A stretch of 64,000 bases of DNA from JACDHG01 sp963811585 (GCA_963811585.1 CAWERR010000008.1:1-64000), one strand, 5' to 3'. Shown: positions 28,433-37,382, numbered from the stretch's first letter. The notes: generated by a model from the sequence alone, not told the origin. Numbers and translations: made by a program.

Positions 28433-29058
28433 TAGGCCGACCCGTTGTCGCGGGTGAGGCCGACCGGCCTGCCGCCCGACTTCTCCGGCCGGATCGCGCC
28501 CAGCCACCGCTCGAGCGCCACCTCGACCTCGGCCCGCCACGTCAGCACGTTGCGCAGGTCGAGTCGCAGCCTGGGGTAGCGCGGGTGCGGTTGCACCGTC
28601 TTGAAGCCAACCGCCGTCAGGAACCTCGCCGGCACGACACAGGCGTTCTCGTGCCCTTGGGCATCGCCGATCGCCTCGATCGCCTCGATGCCGCGGCGGC
28701 GCATCAGGTCCTTCACCACTGACTGGATCAGCACCCGCCCGAGGCCCGCGGAGCTGAACTCCGGCATCACCCGAGCGGTCATCAGCAGCACCGCGTCCTC
28801 ACTCGTGTGAGCGGCGGCCGGGCTGGTGCCGAGTGAGACGTACTGCGGCGGAGCGTAGACGGCGTAGGCAGCGAGCTCGCCGTCGACGTACAGGAGCCGG
28901 CCGCAACTGCCCCAGTCGAGCAGGACCGCGGACAGCCAGTCGTCCTTGGCGTCCGGGTCAGGTCGGCGGTGTCCGGCCTCCCAGAAGACGCATCCGCGGC
29001 ACGGATCGGGCAGCTCGGAGACGTTGTCACCGGTGAGAGATACGAAGCGCCTGCCCAT
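28432..29058 (-). CDS. GNAT-family N-acetyltransferase
   Basis: This 208-residue acetyltransferase-fold protein has a Cys-containing N-terminal patch (DPCRGCVFWEAGHRRPDPDAK) before the GNAT core. The core's acetyl-CoA segment reads MPEFSSAGLGRVLIQSVVKDLMRRRG. Proteins of this type are conserved in actinobacteria near trxA. The acceptor is unknown. The ATG at 29058 is 2 bases after the stop of the small gene upstream, so the two are probably cotranscribed. Confidence 0.8.
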   Translation of the reverse strand: MGRRFVSLTGDNVSELPDPCRGCVFWEAGHRRPDPDAKDDWLSAVLLDWGSCGRLLYVDGELAAYAVYAPPQYVSLGTSPAAAHTSEDAVLLMTARVMPEFSSAGLGRVLIQSVVKDLMRRRGIEAIEAIGDAQGHENACVVPARFLTAVGFKTVQPHPRYPRLRLDLRNVLTWRAEVEVALERWLGAIRPEKSGGRPVGLTRDNGSA

Positions 29059-29060
29059 GG

Positions 29061-29258
29061 TCAGTGGTCCCGTTCGTCCGGGGTGTCGTCGGGTATGTCG
29101 TCGGGCGGAGCAGGCTGGCGCAGCGCCCGGGCGTAGGAAGACCCACGCCGGCGACGCAGCAGAGAGCCCACGAACCCGCCAACTGCACCCACACCGAGTC
29201 CCCCGGCCAGGCCGGCGAAAGCGCGTCGTCGTGTCGTGCGTCGCTCGCTGGCGGGCAT
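29061..29258 (-). CDS. Small conserved membrane protein
   Basis: This is a 65-residue product, MPASERRTTRRRAFAGL followed by a glycine-rich hydrophobic segment (AGGLGVGAVGGFVGSLL), then basic residues and an acidic proline-rich tail (PPDDIPDDTPDERDH). I do not recognise a family. Tight spacing to the GNAT gene and sensible composition support it as real. It could be a one-helix membrane protein. Confidence 0.6.
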   Translation of the reverse strand: MPASERRTTRRRAFAGLAGGLGVGAVGGFVGSLLRRRRGSSYARALRQPAPPDDIPDDTPDERDH

Positions 29259-29344
29259 GGCGATCCTCCGTCCCCTCGAGGACACGTCTCATCAGACATG
29301 GTAGTCGTCACCACTGCACAACCGACTCGGGGAGAATGGCGGAC

Positions 29345-30676
29345 ATGGACCAGCCGCGCGACGACGAACCGGCCTCCCGTCGGCCGGTGCGGCAGACGCG
29401 CCTCGACGCCTACGTCGACGACTACGCCACCCGGACGAAGAAGCTGAAGGCGTCGGAGATCCGGGCGTTGTTCGCGGTCGCGAGCCGTCCCGAGGTGGTG
29501 TCGCTGGCCGGTGGGATGCCGAACATCTCCGGCCTCCCGCTCGACGCCGTCGCCGAGATGTTGGCCGAACTCGTTGTCGACAAAGGCACTCAGGCGATGC
29601 AGTACGGCTCGGGTCAGGGAGATCCCGGCCTGCGCGCGCAGATCTGCCATGTGATGGGGCTCGAGGACATCGAAGCACACCCCGACGACGTCGTCGTCAC
29701 GGTTGGCAGCCAGCAGGGTCTCGACCTGGTGACGCGCGTCTTTTGCGACCCCGGTGACGTTGTCGTCTGTGAGGCGCCGAGCTATGTCGGTGCGTTGGGC
29801 GTGTTCAGCGCCTACGAGTGCGACGTGGTGCACGTCGCCATGGACGACGAAGGACTGCAGCCCGCCGCACTCCGATCGGCGCTCGCGTCGGTGGCCGAGG
29901 CGGGGAAGCGCGCCAAGTTCCTGTACACGATCCCGAACTTCCACAACCCGGCTGGCGTCACGTTGGCGGCCCGACGACGTACTGAGATCCTCGAGATCTG
30001 CCGCAATGCTGACCTCCTCGTCGTCGAGGACAACCCGTACGGGCTGCTCGGGTTCGACGCCGAGCCGATCCGGCCGTTGCGCGCCGACGAGGCAGAGGGG
30101 GTCGTCTACCTCGGCTCGTTCTCGAAGACGTTCGCGCCGGGTTTCCGGGTCGGCTGGGTGCTGGCGCCGCACGCCGTACGCGAGAAGCTCGTGCTGGCCC
30201 AGGAGACGGCGACGCTGTGCCCTCCGACGTTCAGCCAGCTCGCGATCAGCGCCTACCTCGACACGCACGACTGGCAACGCCAGATCAAGGACTTCACCCA
30301 GATGTACCGCGAGCGCCGAGACGCGATGCTGAGCGCACTCGACGAGTACTTCCCACCCGGCGCCACCTGGACCATCCCAGCCGGTGGGTTCTATGTCTGG
30401 GTGACGTTGCCTCCCGGCCTCGACGCCGGTGCGATGCTGCCGCGCGCGGTCACCGCCAGAGTGGCGTATGTGCCCGGTACCGCCTTCTACGCCGACGGGA
30501 ACGGCAGCTCGTGCATGCGCCTGAGCTACTGCTATCCCTCCCCCGAGCGCATCCGCACGGGGGTACGACGCCTGGCCGCCGTGATGGCCGAGGAGCTCGA
30601 GCTGCGTGAGATGTTCGGCGCAACCAGTCCAGGCCCCACCCGCGGCTACTCCACCCCGAACACCGACCTGAACTGA
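29345..30676 (+). CDS. PLP-dependent aminotransferase (class I/II)
   Basis: This 443-residue fold-type I aminotransferase is close to the alpha-aminoadipate/aromatic group. It has YGSGQGDPGLRAQI, TIPNFHNPAG, DNPYGLLGFD and the PLP lysine in YLGSFSKTFAPGFRVGW. GGFYVWVTLPPG and CMRLSYCYPSPERI are also family features. It lacks the GntR domain of MocR regulators. The ATG at 29345 is preferred over 29336 because GGGGAG lies at a proper distance from it. The substrate is not assignable. The ligase-like gene follows 11 bases later. Confidence 0.88.
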   Translation: MDQPRDDEPASRRPVRQTRLDAYVDDYATRTKKLKASEIRALFAVASRPEVVSLAGGMPNISGLPLDAVAEMLAELVVDKGTQAMQYGSGQGDPGLRAQICHVMGLEDIEAHPDDVVVTVGSQQGLDLVTRVFCDPGDVVVCEAPSYVGALGVFSAYECDVVHVAMDDEGLQPAALRSALASVAEAGKRAKFLYTIPNFHNPAGVTLAARRRTEILEICRNADLLVVEDNPYGLLGFDAEPIRPLRADEAEGVVYLGSFSKTFAPGFRVGWVLAPHAVREKLVLAQETATLCPPTFSQLAISAYLDTHDWQRQIKDFTQMYRERRDAMLSALDEYFPPGATWTIPAGGFYVWVTLPPGLDAGAMLPRAVTARVAYVPGTAFYADGNGSSCMRLSYCYPSPERIRTGVRRLAAVMAEELELREMFGATSPGPTRGYSTPNTDLN

Positions 30677-30687
30677 GAGGCAGGGAC

Positions 30688-31654
30688 ATGAACACGCAGC
30701 ATGTCGTCGTGCTGGCCGGTGGTTTGAGCCACGAGCGGGACGTGTCTCTGCGATCTGGCCGGCGGGTGGCCGAGGCGATGACGGCGATCGGCGTCGAGGC
30801 GACCGTGCGAGACGTCGACTCCGACCTGATGCCGTGGCTGCAGCGAGAGCGACCCGACTGTGTGCTGCCGCTGCTGCACGGCGAGGCGGGCGAGGACGGC
30901 GCCCTACGCGAGGTCCTCGAGCTCGCAGCCGTGCCGTACGTCGGATCCACGCCGGCGGCCGCCAGGATGGCCTTCGACAAGCCAATCGCGAAGCAGGTCC
31001 TGCGCCGCGCTGGCGTCGCGACACCCGACTCGGTGGCGTTGCCGGCCAACACGTTCCGGGAAGTCGGGGCGGCAGCGGTGATGGCCGCGCTCATCGACCG
31101 GCTAGGCCTGCCCATGTTCGTCAAGCCCGCACAAGGCGGCTCCGCGCTCGGCTGTTCGGCCGTGCACACGCCGGCAGAGCTGCCGACGGCGATGGTGGCG
31201 TGCTTCGCCTACGGCAACGTTGCGCTCGTCGAACAGCTCATCGCTGGAGTCGAGATCAGCGTCCCCGTCGTGGACTCCGACGACGGAAGGCGCGCCCTGC
31301 TCCCGGTCGAGATCCGCCCAGACGGCGGCATCTACGACTATTCGGCTCGCTACACGGCCGGGGCCACCGAGTTCGTGGTCCCGCCGGAGCTACCCGATCA
31401 GACCGTCGACGACTGCCGCCAGGTGGCGTTGACGGCGCATGAGGCGCTGGGGCTCCGCGACCTCTCGCGCTCGGACCTGATGGTCGACCTGGCGGGCACT
31501 GTGTGGTTTCTCGAGGTCAACGTCGCTCCCGGGCATGACGGAGACCTCGCTCGTGCCGCTGTCGATTGAGGCAGCCGGTCTTGACCTGGGCCAGACGTGT
31601 GCCGACCTCTGCCGGCGCGCAACCGACCGTGCAGGCGGTGCCACTACCGCCTGA
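30688..31654 (+). CDS. D-alanine-D-alanine ligase family protein, C-terminal frameshift
   Basis: This ATP-grasp ligase is about 322 residues long after correction. It has AGGLSHERDVSLRSGRRV at the N-terminus, VLPLLHGEAGEDGALRE, the ATP-grasp segment MFVKPAQGGSALGCSAV, and FLEVNVAPGMTETSLVPL near the end. That end is visible only if a one-base slip near 31540 is corrected; otherwise the protein stops at 31569. It may be a true Ddl or a paralogue joining other D-amino acids; its pairing with an aminotransferase rather than a mur cluster leaves that open. Confidence 0.85.
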
Positions 31655-31697
31655 GGCTCATGGCCATACCGTCACGCACACTGGTCACATCTGCCTC

Positions 31698-31717
31698 GAT
31701 CTCGACAAGCTCGATCA
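31698..31717. repeat. Dispersed palindromic repeat, one arm
   Basis: GATCTCGACAAGCTCGATCA belongs to the repeat family with core GGTCGAGCTTGTCGAGACC, also found at 32520, 32623, 44032 and 46535-46594. Just upstream, CTGGTCACATCTGCC at 31681-31695 repeats the last unit of the tandem array near 32491. Confidence 0.7.
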
Positions 31718-31743
31718 GCGGGGCCCCGGTGGAAGAGCCGCGC

Positions 31744-32337
31744 TCACTGATCGTCGGTTGCCGCCTGTGCGGTGGTTTCGAGCGGCCCCTGAGGCACCAC
31801 CCATGCCACCAACGCCATCACGCGGGCGTCGGGAGGCCGATGTGCCGGGTCTTGACGTTCCTCGCTCTTGGCGACCAGCAGCTCGCGCAGTTGTTCGCCG
31901 ATCTCGGCAGCCTCAGCGGCCGTCAGCCAGAGACGAGCCCGGAAGACCGCTGTGGCGTCACGCCAGGACTGCGACTCCGCCGCGGTGTGGGCGAGGGCGG
32001 CGCGCAGCCGTTGCACCTCCCGCTCGAGGGTCACGTCGTCGAGGGCGGTCGCCGGCGCAGCGTCGTCCGGGTCTTGTCCCCAGCTGAGCGACTCGGCGAT
32101 GACCTTCCATGGGCGGCGCCGGCCCGCGCCGCTGGCAGCCTGGCGGACGAATCCGTGTTCGGCCAGCTTGCGCAGGTGCCACGAGACGTTCGCGGGCGTC
32201 TGACGCAGCGCCTCGGCCGCGTCGGACGCCGTCATCGGGCCGTGTACGACGAGCAGGTCGAGCAGGTCGAGCCGGACCGGATGGGCGAGCGCCCGCATGT
32301 CGTCGGCCGAGGTCACCCGCCTCCGAGTCAAGGTCAC
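31744..32337 (-). CDS. ArsR-like winged-helix regulator
   Basis: This regulator has 197 residues from the GTG at 32337; a TTG at 32373 would add 12 residues with no family look. The winged helix is MRALAHPVRLDLLDLLVVHG, then MTASDAAEALRQTPANVSWHLRKLAEHGFV. A coiled C-terminal domain (LEREVQRLRAALAHTAAES) follows. The class is HTH_20/ArsR, with no metal-binding Cys pair. No exporter or enzyme is adjacent on its strand; it is flanked on both sides by repeat elements and then by parB. Confidence 0.85.
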   Translation of the reverse strand: MTLTRRRVTSADDMRALAHPVRLDLLDLLVVHGPMTASDAAEALRQTPANVSWHLRKLAEHGFVRQAASGAGRRRPWKVIAESLSWGQDPDDAAPATALDDVTLEREVQRLRAALAHTAAESQSWRDATAVFRARLWLTAAEAAEIGEQLRELLVAKSEERQDPAHRPPDARVMALVAWVVPQGPLETTAQAATDDQ

Positions 32338-32400
32338 GCGGTCGAAACTACTCTTTTGAAAGACCCATTGCAATGCTCAACCCACCCGCTGCCTCTGGCC

Positions 32401-32510
32401 GACTGGTCACGTATGCCGTGCCGACTGGTCACGTATGCCGTGCCGACTGGTCACGTATGCCGTGCCGACTGGTCACGTATGCCGTGCCGACTGGTCACAT
32501 CTGCCGCGGG
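32401..32510. repeat. 22-bp tandem repeat, four exact units plus a diverged fifth
   Basis: The unit GACTGGTCACGTATGCCGTG plus CC recurs exactly at 32401, 32423, 32445 and 32467. The fifth at 32489 changes to GACTGGTCACATCTGCC. Period and phase are perfect, with no spacers. Confidence 0.95.
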
Positions 32511-32519
32511 TCACCCGGC

Positions 32520-32562
32520 GGTCGAGCCTGTCGAGACCCTCGATCTCGACTGGCTCGATCAG
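32520..32562. repeat. Dispersed palindromic repeat pair
   Basis: GGTCGAGCCTGTCGAGACC at 32520-32538 is followed by CGATCTCGACTGGCTCGATC at 32541-32560, an inverted, slightly diverged second arm. They could form a hairpin. Confidence 0.7.
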
Positions 32563-32622
32563 CGAAGGCTTTCGCCGGTCGTTTCGCGGACCGACCCTCC
32601 GGCAGTCAGCGGGCCCTCCGTC

Positions 32623-32640
32623 GGTCGAGCTGTCGAGACC
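32623..32640. repeat. Dispersed palindromic repeat, shortened copy
   Basis: GGTCGAGCTGTCGAGACC is the repeat core with one base missing in the centre. A degenerate second arm, CTCGATCCGAGAGCTCGTCA, follows at 32642. Confidence 0.6.
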
Positions 32641-32706
32641 CCTCGATCCGAGAGCTCGTCAGCGAGGTGGGTACAGGTAGAGCCGAGTCTGTTTGTCGAC
32701 AAAGCT

Positions 32707-33696
32707 CTAAATCGGCTGATCGGCAGATGGATCCATCAATCCGAGGATGCGCTGCAGGTCGTCGAGGGAGGCGAACTCGACCGTGATCCTGCCCTTGCGC
32801 TTGCCGAGGTCGACTTTGCAGCGCGTCTCGAACCGGTTAGACAGACGATCGGCAATCTCGACAAGGCCGGGCGCCGACATGGTCGGGCGCCGTGTCGGCG
32901 CAGCCGGCGAGGAGTCCCCACCGACTGCCACCAGCTCCTCGAGCGCGCGTACTGAGATCCCCTCGGCGACAACCCGCGCGGCGAGCGCATCCTGGCGGGC
33001 CGAGTCTTCAACACCGAGCAGCGTGCGCGCGTGCCCGGCCGAGAGCACCCCGGCCGCAACCCGGCGTTGCACCGGCGCCGACAGCTTGAGCAGGCGCAAC
33101 GTGTTGGAGATCTGCGGCCGGGAGCGACCGAGTCGGGCGGCCAGCTCGTCGTGGGTGCAACCGAAGTCGTCAAGTAGCTGCTGGTAGGCGGCTGCTTCTT
33201 CCAGTGGGTTGAGCTGGGCGCGGTGGAGATTCTCGAGCAGGGCATCACGCAGCAGAGCGTCGTCGGTGGTGTCACGGATGATGGCCGGGATGACGTCGAA
33301 GCCGGCTTGCTGCGCGGCCCGCCAGCGGCGTTCGCCCATGATCAGCTCATAACGACCAGCCGACTGCTCGCGGACCACGATCGGCTGCAGCAACCCGACC
33401 TCGCCCAAGGAAGCAGCGAGCTCGGTCATGGCCTCCTCGTCGAACGCGGTGCGCGGTTGACGCGGGTTCGGCACGATTTGCCCGATAGGCAGCTCGGCAA
33501 AGACCGCGCCCGCCACCGCCATCGCCTCGGATTGTCCGGGATGGCCCCCGTTGGTCGTCGCGTTGGCGGCGCCGTGGTCCGGCTGAGACGCGCCGTGCTC
33601 GTGCGGCTCAGCGGAGTCAGGCTGCTGAGTGCGGCTGGGGGCGGACGGGATGAGGGATCCCAGGCCTCGCCCGAGGCCGCGCCGGGGAGTGCTCAC
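32707..33696 (-). CDS. parB: Chromosome partitioning protein ParB
   Basis: This CTP-dependent DNA clamp loads at parS and organises the origin. The 329-residue protein begins with the ParA-stimulating peptide RRGLGRGLGSLIP and has the CTP-binding GERRWRAAQ, ENLHRAQLNPLEEA and the helix-turn-helix TRDELAARLGRSRP-like block (THDELAARLGRSRPQISN). The C-terminal dimer domain is at the end. Its start overlaps the parA stop by 4 bases. Two parS sites lie upstream within parA and rsmG. Confidence 0.96.
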   Translation of the reverse strand: MSTPRRGLGRGLGSLIPSAPSRTQQPDSAEPHEHGASQPDHGAANATTNGGHPGQSEAMAVAGAVFAELPIGQIVPNPRQPRTAFDEEAMTELAASLGEVGLLQPIVVREQSAGRYELIMGERRWRAAQQAGFDVIPAIIRDTTDDALLRDALLENLHRAQLNPLEEAAAYQQLLDDFGCTHDELAARLGRSRPQISNTLRLLKLSAPVQRRVAAGVLSAGHARTLLGVEDSARQDALAARVVAEGISVRALEELVAVGGDSSPAAPTRRPTMSAPGLVEIADRLSNRFETRCKVDLGKRKGRITVEFASLDDLQRILGLMDPSADQPI

Positions 33697-34886
33697 GTCG
33701 TGCCTTTCCTCTGGTCAGGGTCTTTGACTTGTTGGGCCAGCTCGCTGGCGGCCTCGAGGTACGAGAGGGATCCGGCCGAGCTGGGGTCATAGGTCACCAC
33801 CGTCTGCCCGTAGCTCGGCGCTTCGGAGATGCGGACCGATCGCGGGACCGCGGTTTTTAAGACGACGTCCCCGAAGTGGTGGCGGACTTCGTCGGCCACG
33901 CCGGCGGCAAGTCGCGTCCGAGCGTCATACATGGTCAACAGAATCGCTCCGACGACGAGCTGGGGGTTGAGGTGTTCACGGATCGAGTCGATCGTGCGGA
34001 GCAGCGACGTCAAGCCCTCCAGGGCGTAGTACTCGCACTGGATGGGGATGAGGAGCTCTCTGGCCGCAGACAATGCGTTCACGGTGAGCAGTCCCAGCGA
34101 CGGAGGACAGTCGATGAAGACGTAGTCATACCGGTCGTCGACCGCGGCCGACTTCGCAAGATGGGTGTCGAGTGCGCGGCGCAACCGGGTCTCGCGAGCC
34201 ACCATCGACACGAGTTCAATCTCGGCCCCGGCAAGATCGATGCTTGCGGGTACGACGAACAGCCTCGGCACTTCCTCACACTCGACCAGGACGTCGTCCA
34301 TCGGCGTTCCCTCGATTAGCACCTGGTACGTGCCGGGGGTTCCCTCGGTGTGGTCGATCGACAGGGCAGTGGAGGCATTCCCCTGCGGATCCAGGTCGAC
34401 GACCAGCACTTTCATGCCCTGCTGCGCGAGGGCGGCGGCGACGTTTACCGCCGTCGTCGTCTTGCCGACACCCCCCTTTTGGTTCGCCACCACCAGAACG
34501 CGGGTCTCGGCAGGGCGGGGCAGAACCCGGGCGCGCGCGTCTGCCAGCCCGGCGAGTCGCCGCTGCGTGTCATCCGCCAACGGAGTCTGGGTGCTGCCGT
34601 TCCCCAGCTGGCGTTCGGCCGCGACCTCAGCAGCGGTGGGCTGCGAGTCGGTGGTTTCACGTGAAACAGGCGCCGCTGGCGCTGCTTCTGGAGCCAGGTT
34701 AAGGCTGCCGCTCGGAGTCGGAGGCTGGGGAACCACGGTTGGCTCACCCGCCGCCGGCTCAGTGATCACCGCTGAACCGCTGAAAGATGGCGTGGCCAAC
34801 GGACCGGCCGGCCACCCGAGGCCTGGTCGCGCGGGGGTCGCCGCACCAGGCCAGCCCAGACGGGCCGTGACCGGGGTGTCGTTCAC
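33693..34886 (-). CDS. parA: Chromosome partitioning ATPase ParA
   Basis: This deviant Walker ATPase works with ParB to segregate origins. The 397-residue protein has a disordered Pro/Ala-rich extension of about 125 residues before the ATPase core, VVANQKGGVGKTTTAVNVAA. DLDPQGNASTAL and FIDCPPSLGLLTVNAL follow. A parS site is inside the extension and encodes VSRET. The upstream start at 34886 is 6 bases after rsmG; no start nearer the core keeps a good Shine-Dalgarno. Confidence 0.95.
   Translation of the reverse strand: MNDTPVTARLGWPGAATPARPGLGWPAGPLATPSFSGSAVITEPAAGEPTVVPQPPTPSGSLNLAPEAAPAAPVSRETTDSQPTAAEVAAERQLGNGSTQTPLADDTQRRLAGLADARARVLPRPAETRVLVVANQKGGVGKTTTAVNVAAALAQQGMKVLVVDLDPQGNASTALSIDHTEGTPGTYQVLIEGTPMDDVLVECEEVPRLFVVPASIDLAGAEIELVSMVARETRLRRALDTHLAKSAAVDDRYDYVFIDCPPSLGLLTVNALSAARELLIPIQCEYYALEGLTSLLRTIDSIREHLNPQLVVGAILLTMYDARTRLAAGVADEVRHHFGDVVLKTAVPRSVRISEAPSYGQTVVTYDPSSAGSLSYLEAASELAQQVKDPDQRKGTT
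34653..34668. promoter_or_regulatory. parS site inside parA
   Basis: GGTTTCACGTGAAACA contains the invariant 14-bp palindrome GTTTCACGTGAAAC, the universal ParB-loading site. It lies in the codons for the N-terminal extension of ParA. Confidence 0.95.
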
Positions 34887-34892
34887 GTGGGG

Positions 34893-35561
34893 TCAGTCCT
34901 CCTTCGCGTCGCGCGCCGACTGTATCCGAATCACCGTCGTGGGGGGATCGACGACATCCGCACCCCACGTCTCAATCTGCGCGACGAGGCGGCGCCGATG
35001 CAAGGTCGCCTGCTGGCTCTCCACCTCGGCGCCAGCGCGTGCTCCCTTGATCGCCACCATCTCACCCGATTCCGCCACTAAAGGCCAGCACCACCGCAAC
35101 AGCCGGTCGAGTGGCGCAACCGCTCGGGAGGTGACGACGTCGAACGCGCGCGTTCCGTGGAGTTCCTCGGCTCGCGCCCGGACGACTTCGACGTTGGCTA
35201 GCTCGAGCCGGCGTACCACCTCAGAAAGAAAGTCAGTACGCCGGAGTAGCGGTTCCACCAGGCATACCCGCAGGTCAGGGCGCGCGAGCGCGAGGACCAC
35301 GCCCGGAAGGCCCGCCCCCGAGCCCACATCGCACACGCTCGCGTGCTGCCGAAACGCGGGTGCGATCACCGCACAGTTGGCGATATGGCGCGACCACAGT
35401 CGGGATGCTTCGCGCGGGCCGATCAGCCCCCAATCGACGCCGAGACTTACCAACAAGTCGACATAGGTACTTATTGATTGGCGGTCGGCGAAAAAGGCAG
35501 CGATCCCGACGGAGTCGATCGTTTCACGTGAAACGCTGAGGCTGTCCCGCGACGAGTCCAC
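34893..35561 (-). CDS. rsmG: 16S rRNA (guanine-N7) methyltransferase
   Basis: It methylates G527 of 16S rRNA with SAM; loss of the enzyme gives low-level streptomycin resistance. The 222-residue protein has the GidB motif CDVGSGAGLPGVVLAL, and LLRRTDFLSEVVRRL and VTSRAVAPLDRLLRW. A parS site encodes the N-terminal VSRET. It is part of the conserved parB-parA-rsmG-jag-yidC run. Confidence 0.95.
   Translation of the reverse strand: MDSSRDSLSVSRETIDSVGIAAFFADRQSISTYVDLLVSLGVDWGLIGPREASRLWSRHIANCAVIAPAFRQHASVCDVGSGAGLPGVVLALARPDLRVCLVEPLLRRTDFLSEVVRRLELANVEVVRARAEELHGTRAFDVVTSRAVAPLDRLLRWCWPLVAESGEMVAIKGARAGAEVESQQATLHRRRLVAQIETWGADVVDPPTTVIRIQSARDAKED
35520..35535. promoter_or_regulatory. parS site inside rsmG
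   Basis: CGTTTCACGTGAAACG is a perfect 16-bp palindrome containing the ParB-binding core. It lies at codons 10-15 of rsmG, 867 bp from the parS in parA. Confidence 0.95.
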
Positions 35562-35573
35562 CGGCGTACGACG

Positions 35574-36134
35574 TCAGGGTGCCGGCGACACCACGACGCA
35601 CCGGGTCGGCTCGACCCCTTCCGATGCGCTGGTCAGGCCCGCTTCCGCGATCGCGTCATGGACGACCTTGCGCTCGAACGGAGTCATCGGGGCCAGTTTG
35701 ACGGCTCCCCTGTGCTCTTGACCTCAGCAACGGCGTCTTGGGCAAGTTCGACGAGGTTGGTGCGCAGGTCGGCGCGGAATCCACCGATGTCGAGCATCAG
35801 CCGCGACCGCTCCCCCGTCTCGCGGTAGACCGCCAGGCGGGTGAGTTCCTGCAAAGCATCCAGGACCTGACCGTCGTCCCCGACGAGTGCGTCCAGCCGA
35901 TCGCCGACGATCGACACCGCGGCACGGTCGCCCTCGACGTCCATGTCAAGGTCGCCGTCAAGGTCGGCGATGTCGAGCAACTCCTCCAGGTAGTCGGCGG
36001 CGATATCGCCTTCGGCCTCGAGTTGCTTGAAGCGCTTCGGCGCATCCGGGGTCGCCTCGGCGCTGGTCATCAGCCGATTCCGCACTGGTATCAGTCGTCG
36101 CGTCGGGCTGCGTGGTCGTGTCGTGTTCAGTCAT
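35574..36134 (-). CDS. jag: Jag/SpoIIIJ-associated R3H-KH RNA-binding protein, frame broken
   Basis: This cytoplasmic RNA-binding protein is encoded with YidC. The ATG at 36134 gives MTEHDTTTQPDATT, and after a slip near 36060 PDAPKRFKQLEAEGD through DYLEELLDIADLDGDL. The KH part is ISIVGDR-like (VSIVGDRLDALVGDDGQVLDA), and the R3H helix is TPFERKVVHDAIAE, seen only after a second slip near 35708. The protein ends CVVVSPAP at 35574. It would be about 185 residues. Confidence 0.9.
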
Positions 36135-36173
36135 GGAGTCGTGGCAACTTCCAGTGTCAGGGAGGGAGACGGA

Positions 36174-37121
36174 CTACTTCTTACGCCGTCGTTGGCTGCG
36201 GGTCTTCTTCTTCGGCTGCGTGCGGGCGGGCGGCTTCGGTGGCGCTTGCTCGGCCACCTCGGCTCGGTCGCCACGACGCCACCATCCGGGTGCTTCTTGG
36301 CATCTCGTGCCTTCTTCGCGTCGAAGGCAGGCGTGCCCGGGGTCGGGTTGTTGCGGATGACGTAGAACTGTTGCCCCATCGTCCACAGGTTGGAGGTGGA
36401 CCAGTAGAGCAGGACACCAATGGGGAACGCGATGCCACCGACGGCGAAAACGACCGGGAGAACATAGAGCAGGATCTTCTGCTGCTGGGCATACTGCCCG
36501 GTCAGCGCCGACTCAGGCATGTTTTTGCGCATCAACTGCCGCTGCGTCGTGAACGTCGTGACCGTCATCAAGGCGACCAACAAACCGGCGACGAGCTGGA
36601 CCTGCCAGGAGTCAGCGCTGGTGAACGAGTCGGAGATCTTGACCGTGCCGAAAATCGTGCTCTCAGCCAGTGAGCTGACGAGGTGCTCGAACCGCTCCTG
36701 CTCAAGAACCCGACGCCTTCGCCGTGCGCCGCCTCGTTGAGGGTGCGGAACAGCGCCAGGAAGATCGGCATCTGCAGCAGCAGCGGCAGACAGGAGGCCA
36801 GCGGGTTGGTGCCGGTCTCCTTGTAGAGCTTCATCGTCTCTTGGGTCAGCGCTCGCGGTCATGCCCGTACTTCTTCTGCAGCTCCTTGACCTTCGGCTGC
36901 AGGAGCTGCAGGTTGCGGCTGTTCTTGATCTGCTTGACGAACAGCGGGATCAGCAGATGCGGATGACGATGGTCAAGCCGATGATCGACAGCGCCCACGA
37001 CCAGCCGTGGCATCCCCAGCAGGTCGTTGAACAAGTTGTGGAAGAAAATCAAGATGCCCGAGGTCACGTAGTACAGCGGCGTCATGATGGCGTGGCCGAT
37101 GCCCACGAAGAAGTCGATCAC
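36174..37121 (-). CDS. yidC: Membrane protein insertase YidC, frame broken
   Basis: It inserts membrane proteins with or without SecYEG. The start IDFFVGIGHAIMTPLYYVTS at the GTG 37121 is typical. MKLYKETGTNPLASCLPLLL, then MPIFLALFRTLNEAA, is the conserved hydrophilic groove region, and FPIGVLLYWSTSNLWTMGQQ is the last helix. Slips are near 36960, 36850, 36710 and 36280. The end is a Lys/Arg-rich tail, KKKTRSQRRRKK, at 36174, as in other actinobacterial YidC that bind ribosomes. Confidence 0.93.
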
Positions 37122-37134
37122 GTCTGATCCTCGC

Positions 37135-37382
37135 TCAGGCGGTGGCGCGCGGACTGTCCGCCAGGTAAACTCGTCGGGCACCGGGTCGAGTCCGCCGGCG
37201 GCCCAGGGATGACACCGGGCCACTCGACGGACGGCCAGCCAGCTGCCTTTCGTCGCACCGTGCCGTTGGACCGCCTCCAGCGCGTAGGCCGAACAGGAGG
37301 GGTGGTAGCGGCAGACGTCTCCGTAGATCGGGCTGACCACCGCCCGGTACCCCCGCAGCACTGCTACCAGAACGTACCTCAT
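37135..37382 (-). CDS. yidD: Membrane protein insertion efficiency factor YidD
   Basis: This is a small basic protein helping YidC. MRYVLVAVLRGYRAVVSPIY, CRYHPSCSAYALEAVQRHG and RVARCHPWAAGGLDPVP are diagnostic, with the three conserved Cys. A slip near 37150 hides the stop: as given the frame runs into yidC, while the corrected end is TVRATA then TGA at 37135. The ATG at 37382 overlaps the rnpA stop as ATGA. Confidence 0.93.

Larger units (their letters stand above)
32374..32706. other. Repeat-rich intergenic region between regulator and parB
   Basis: No plausible gene. It holds the 22-bp tandem repeat at 32401-32510 and two palindromic repeat elements at 32520-32562 and 32623-32640. parB ends at 32707. 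Confidence 0.7.

Noticed and set aside
32401..32510. CRISPR array.
   Set aside because: The units are directly adjacent, with no unique spacers, and no cas genes are present.
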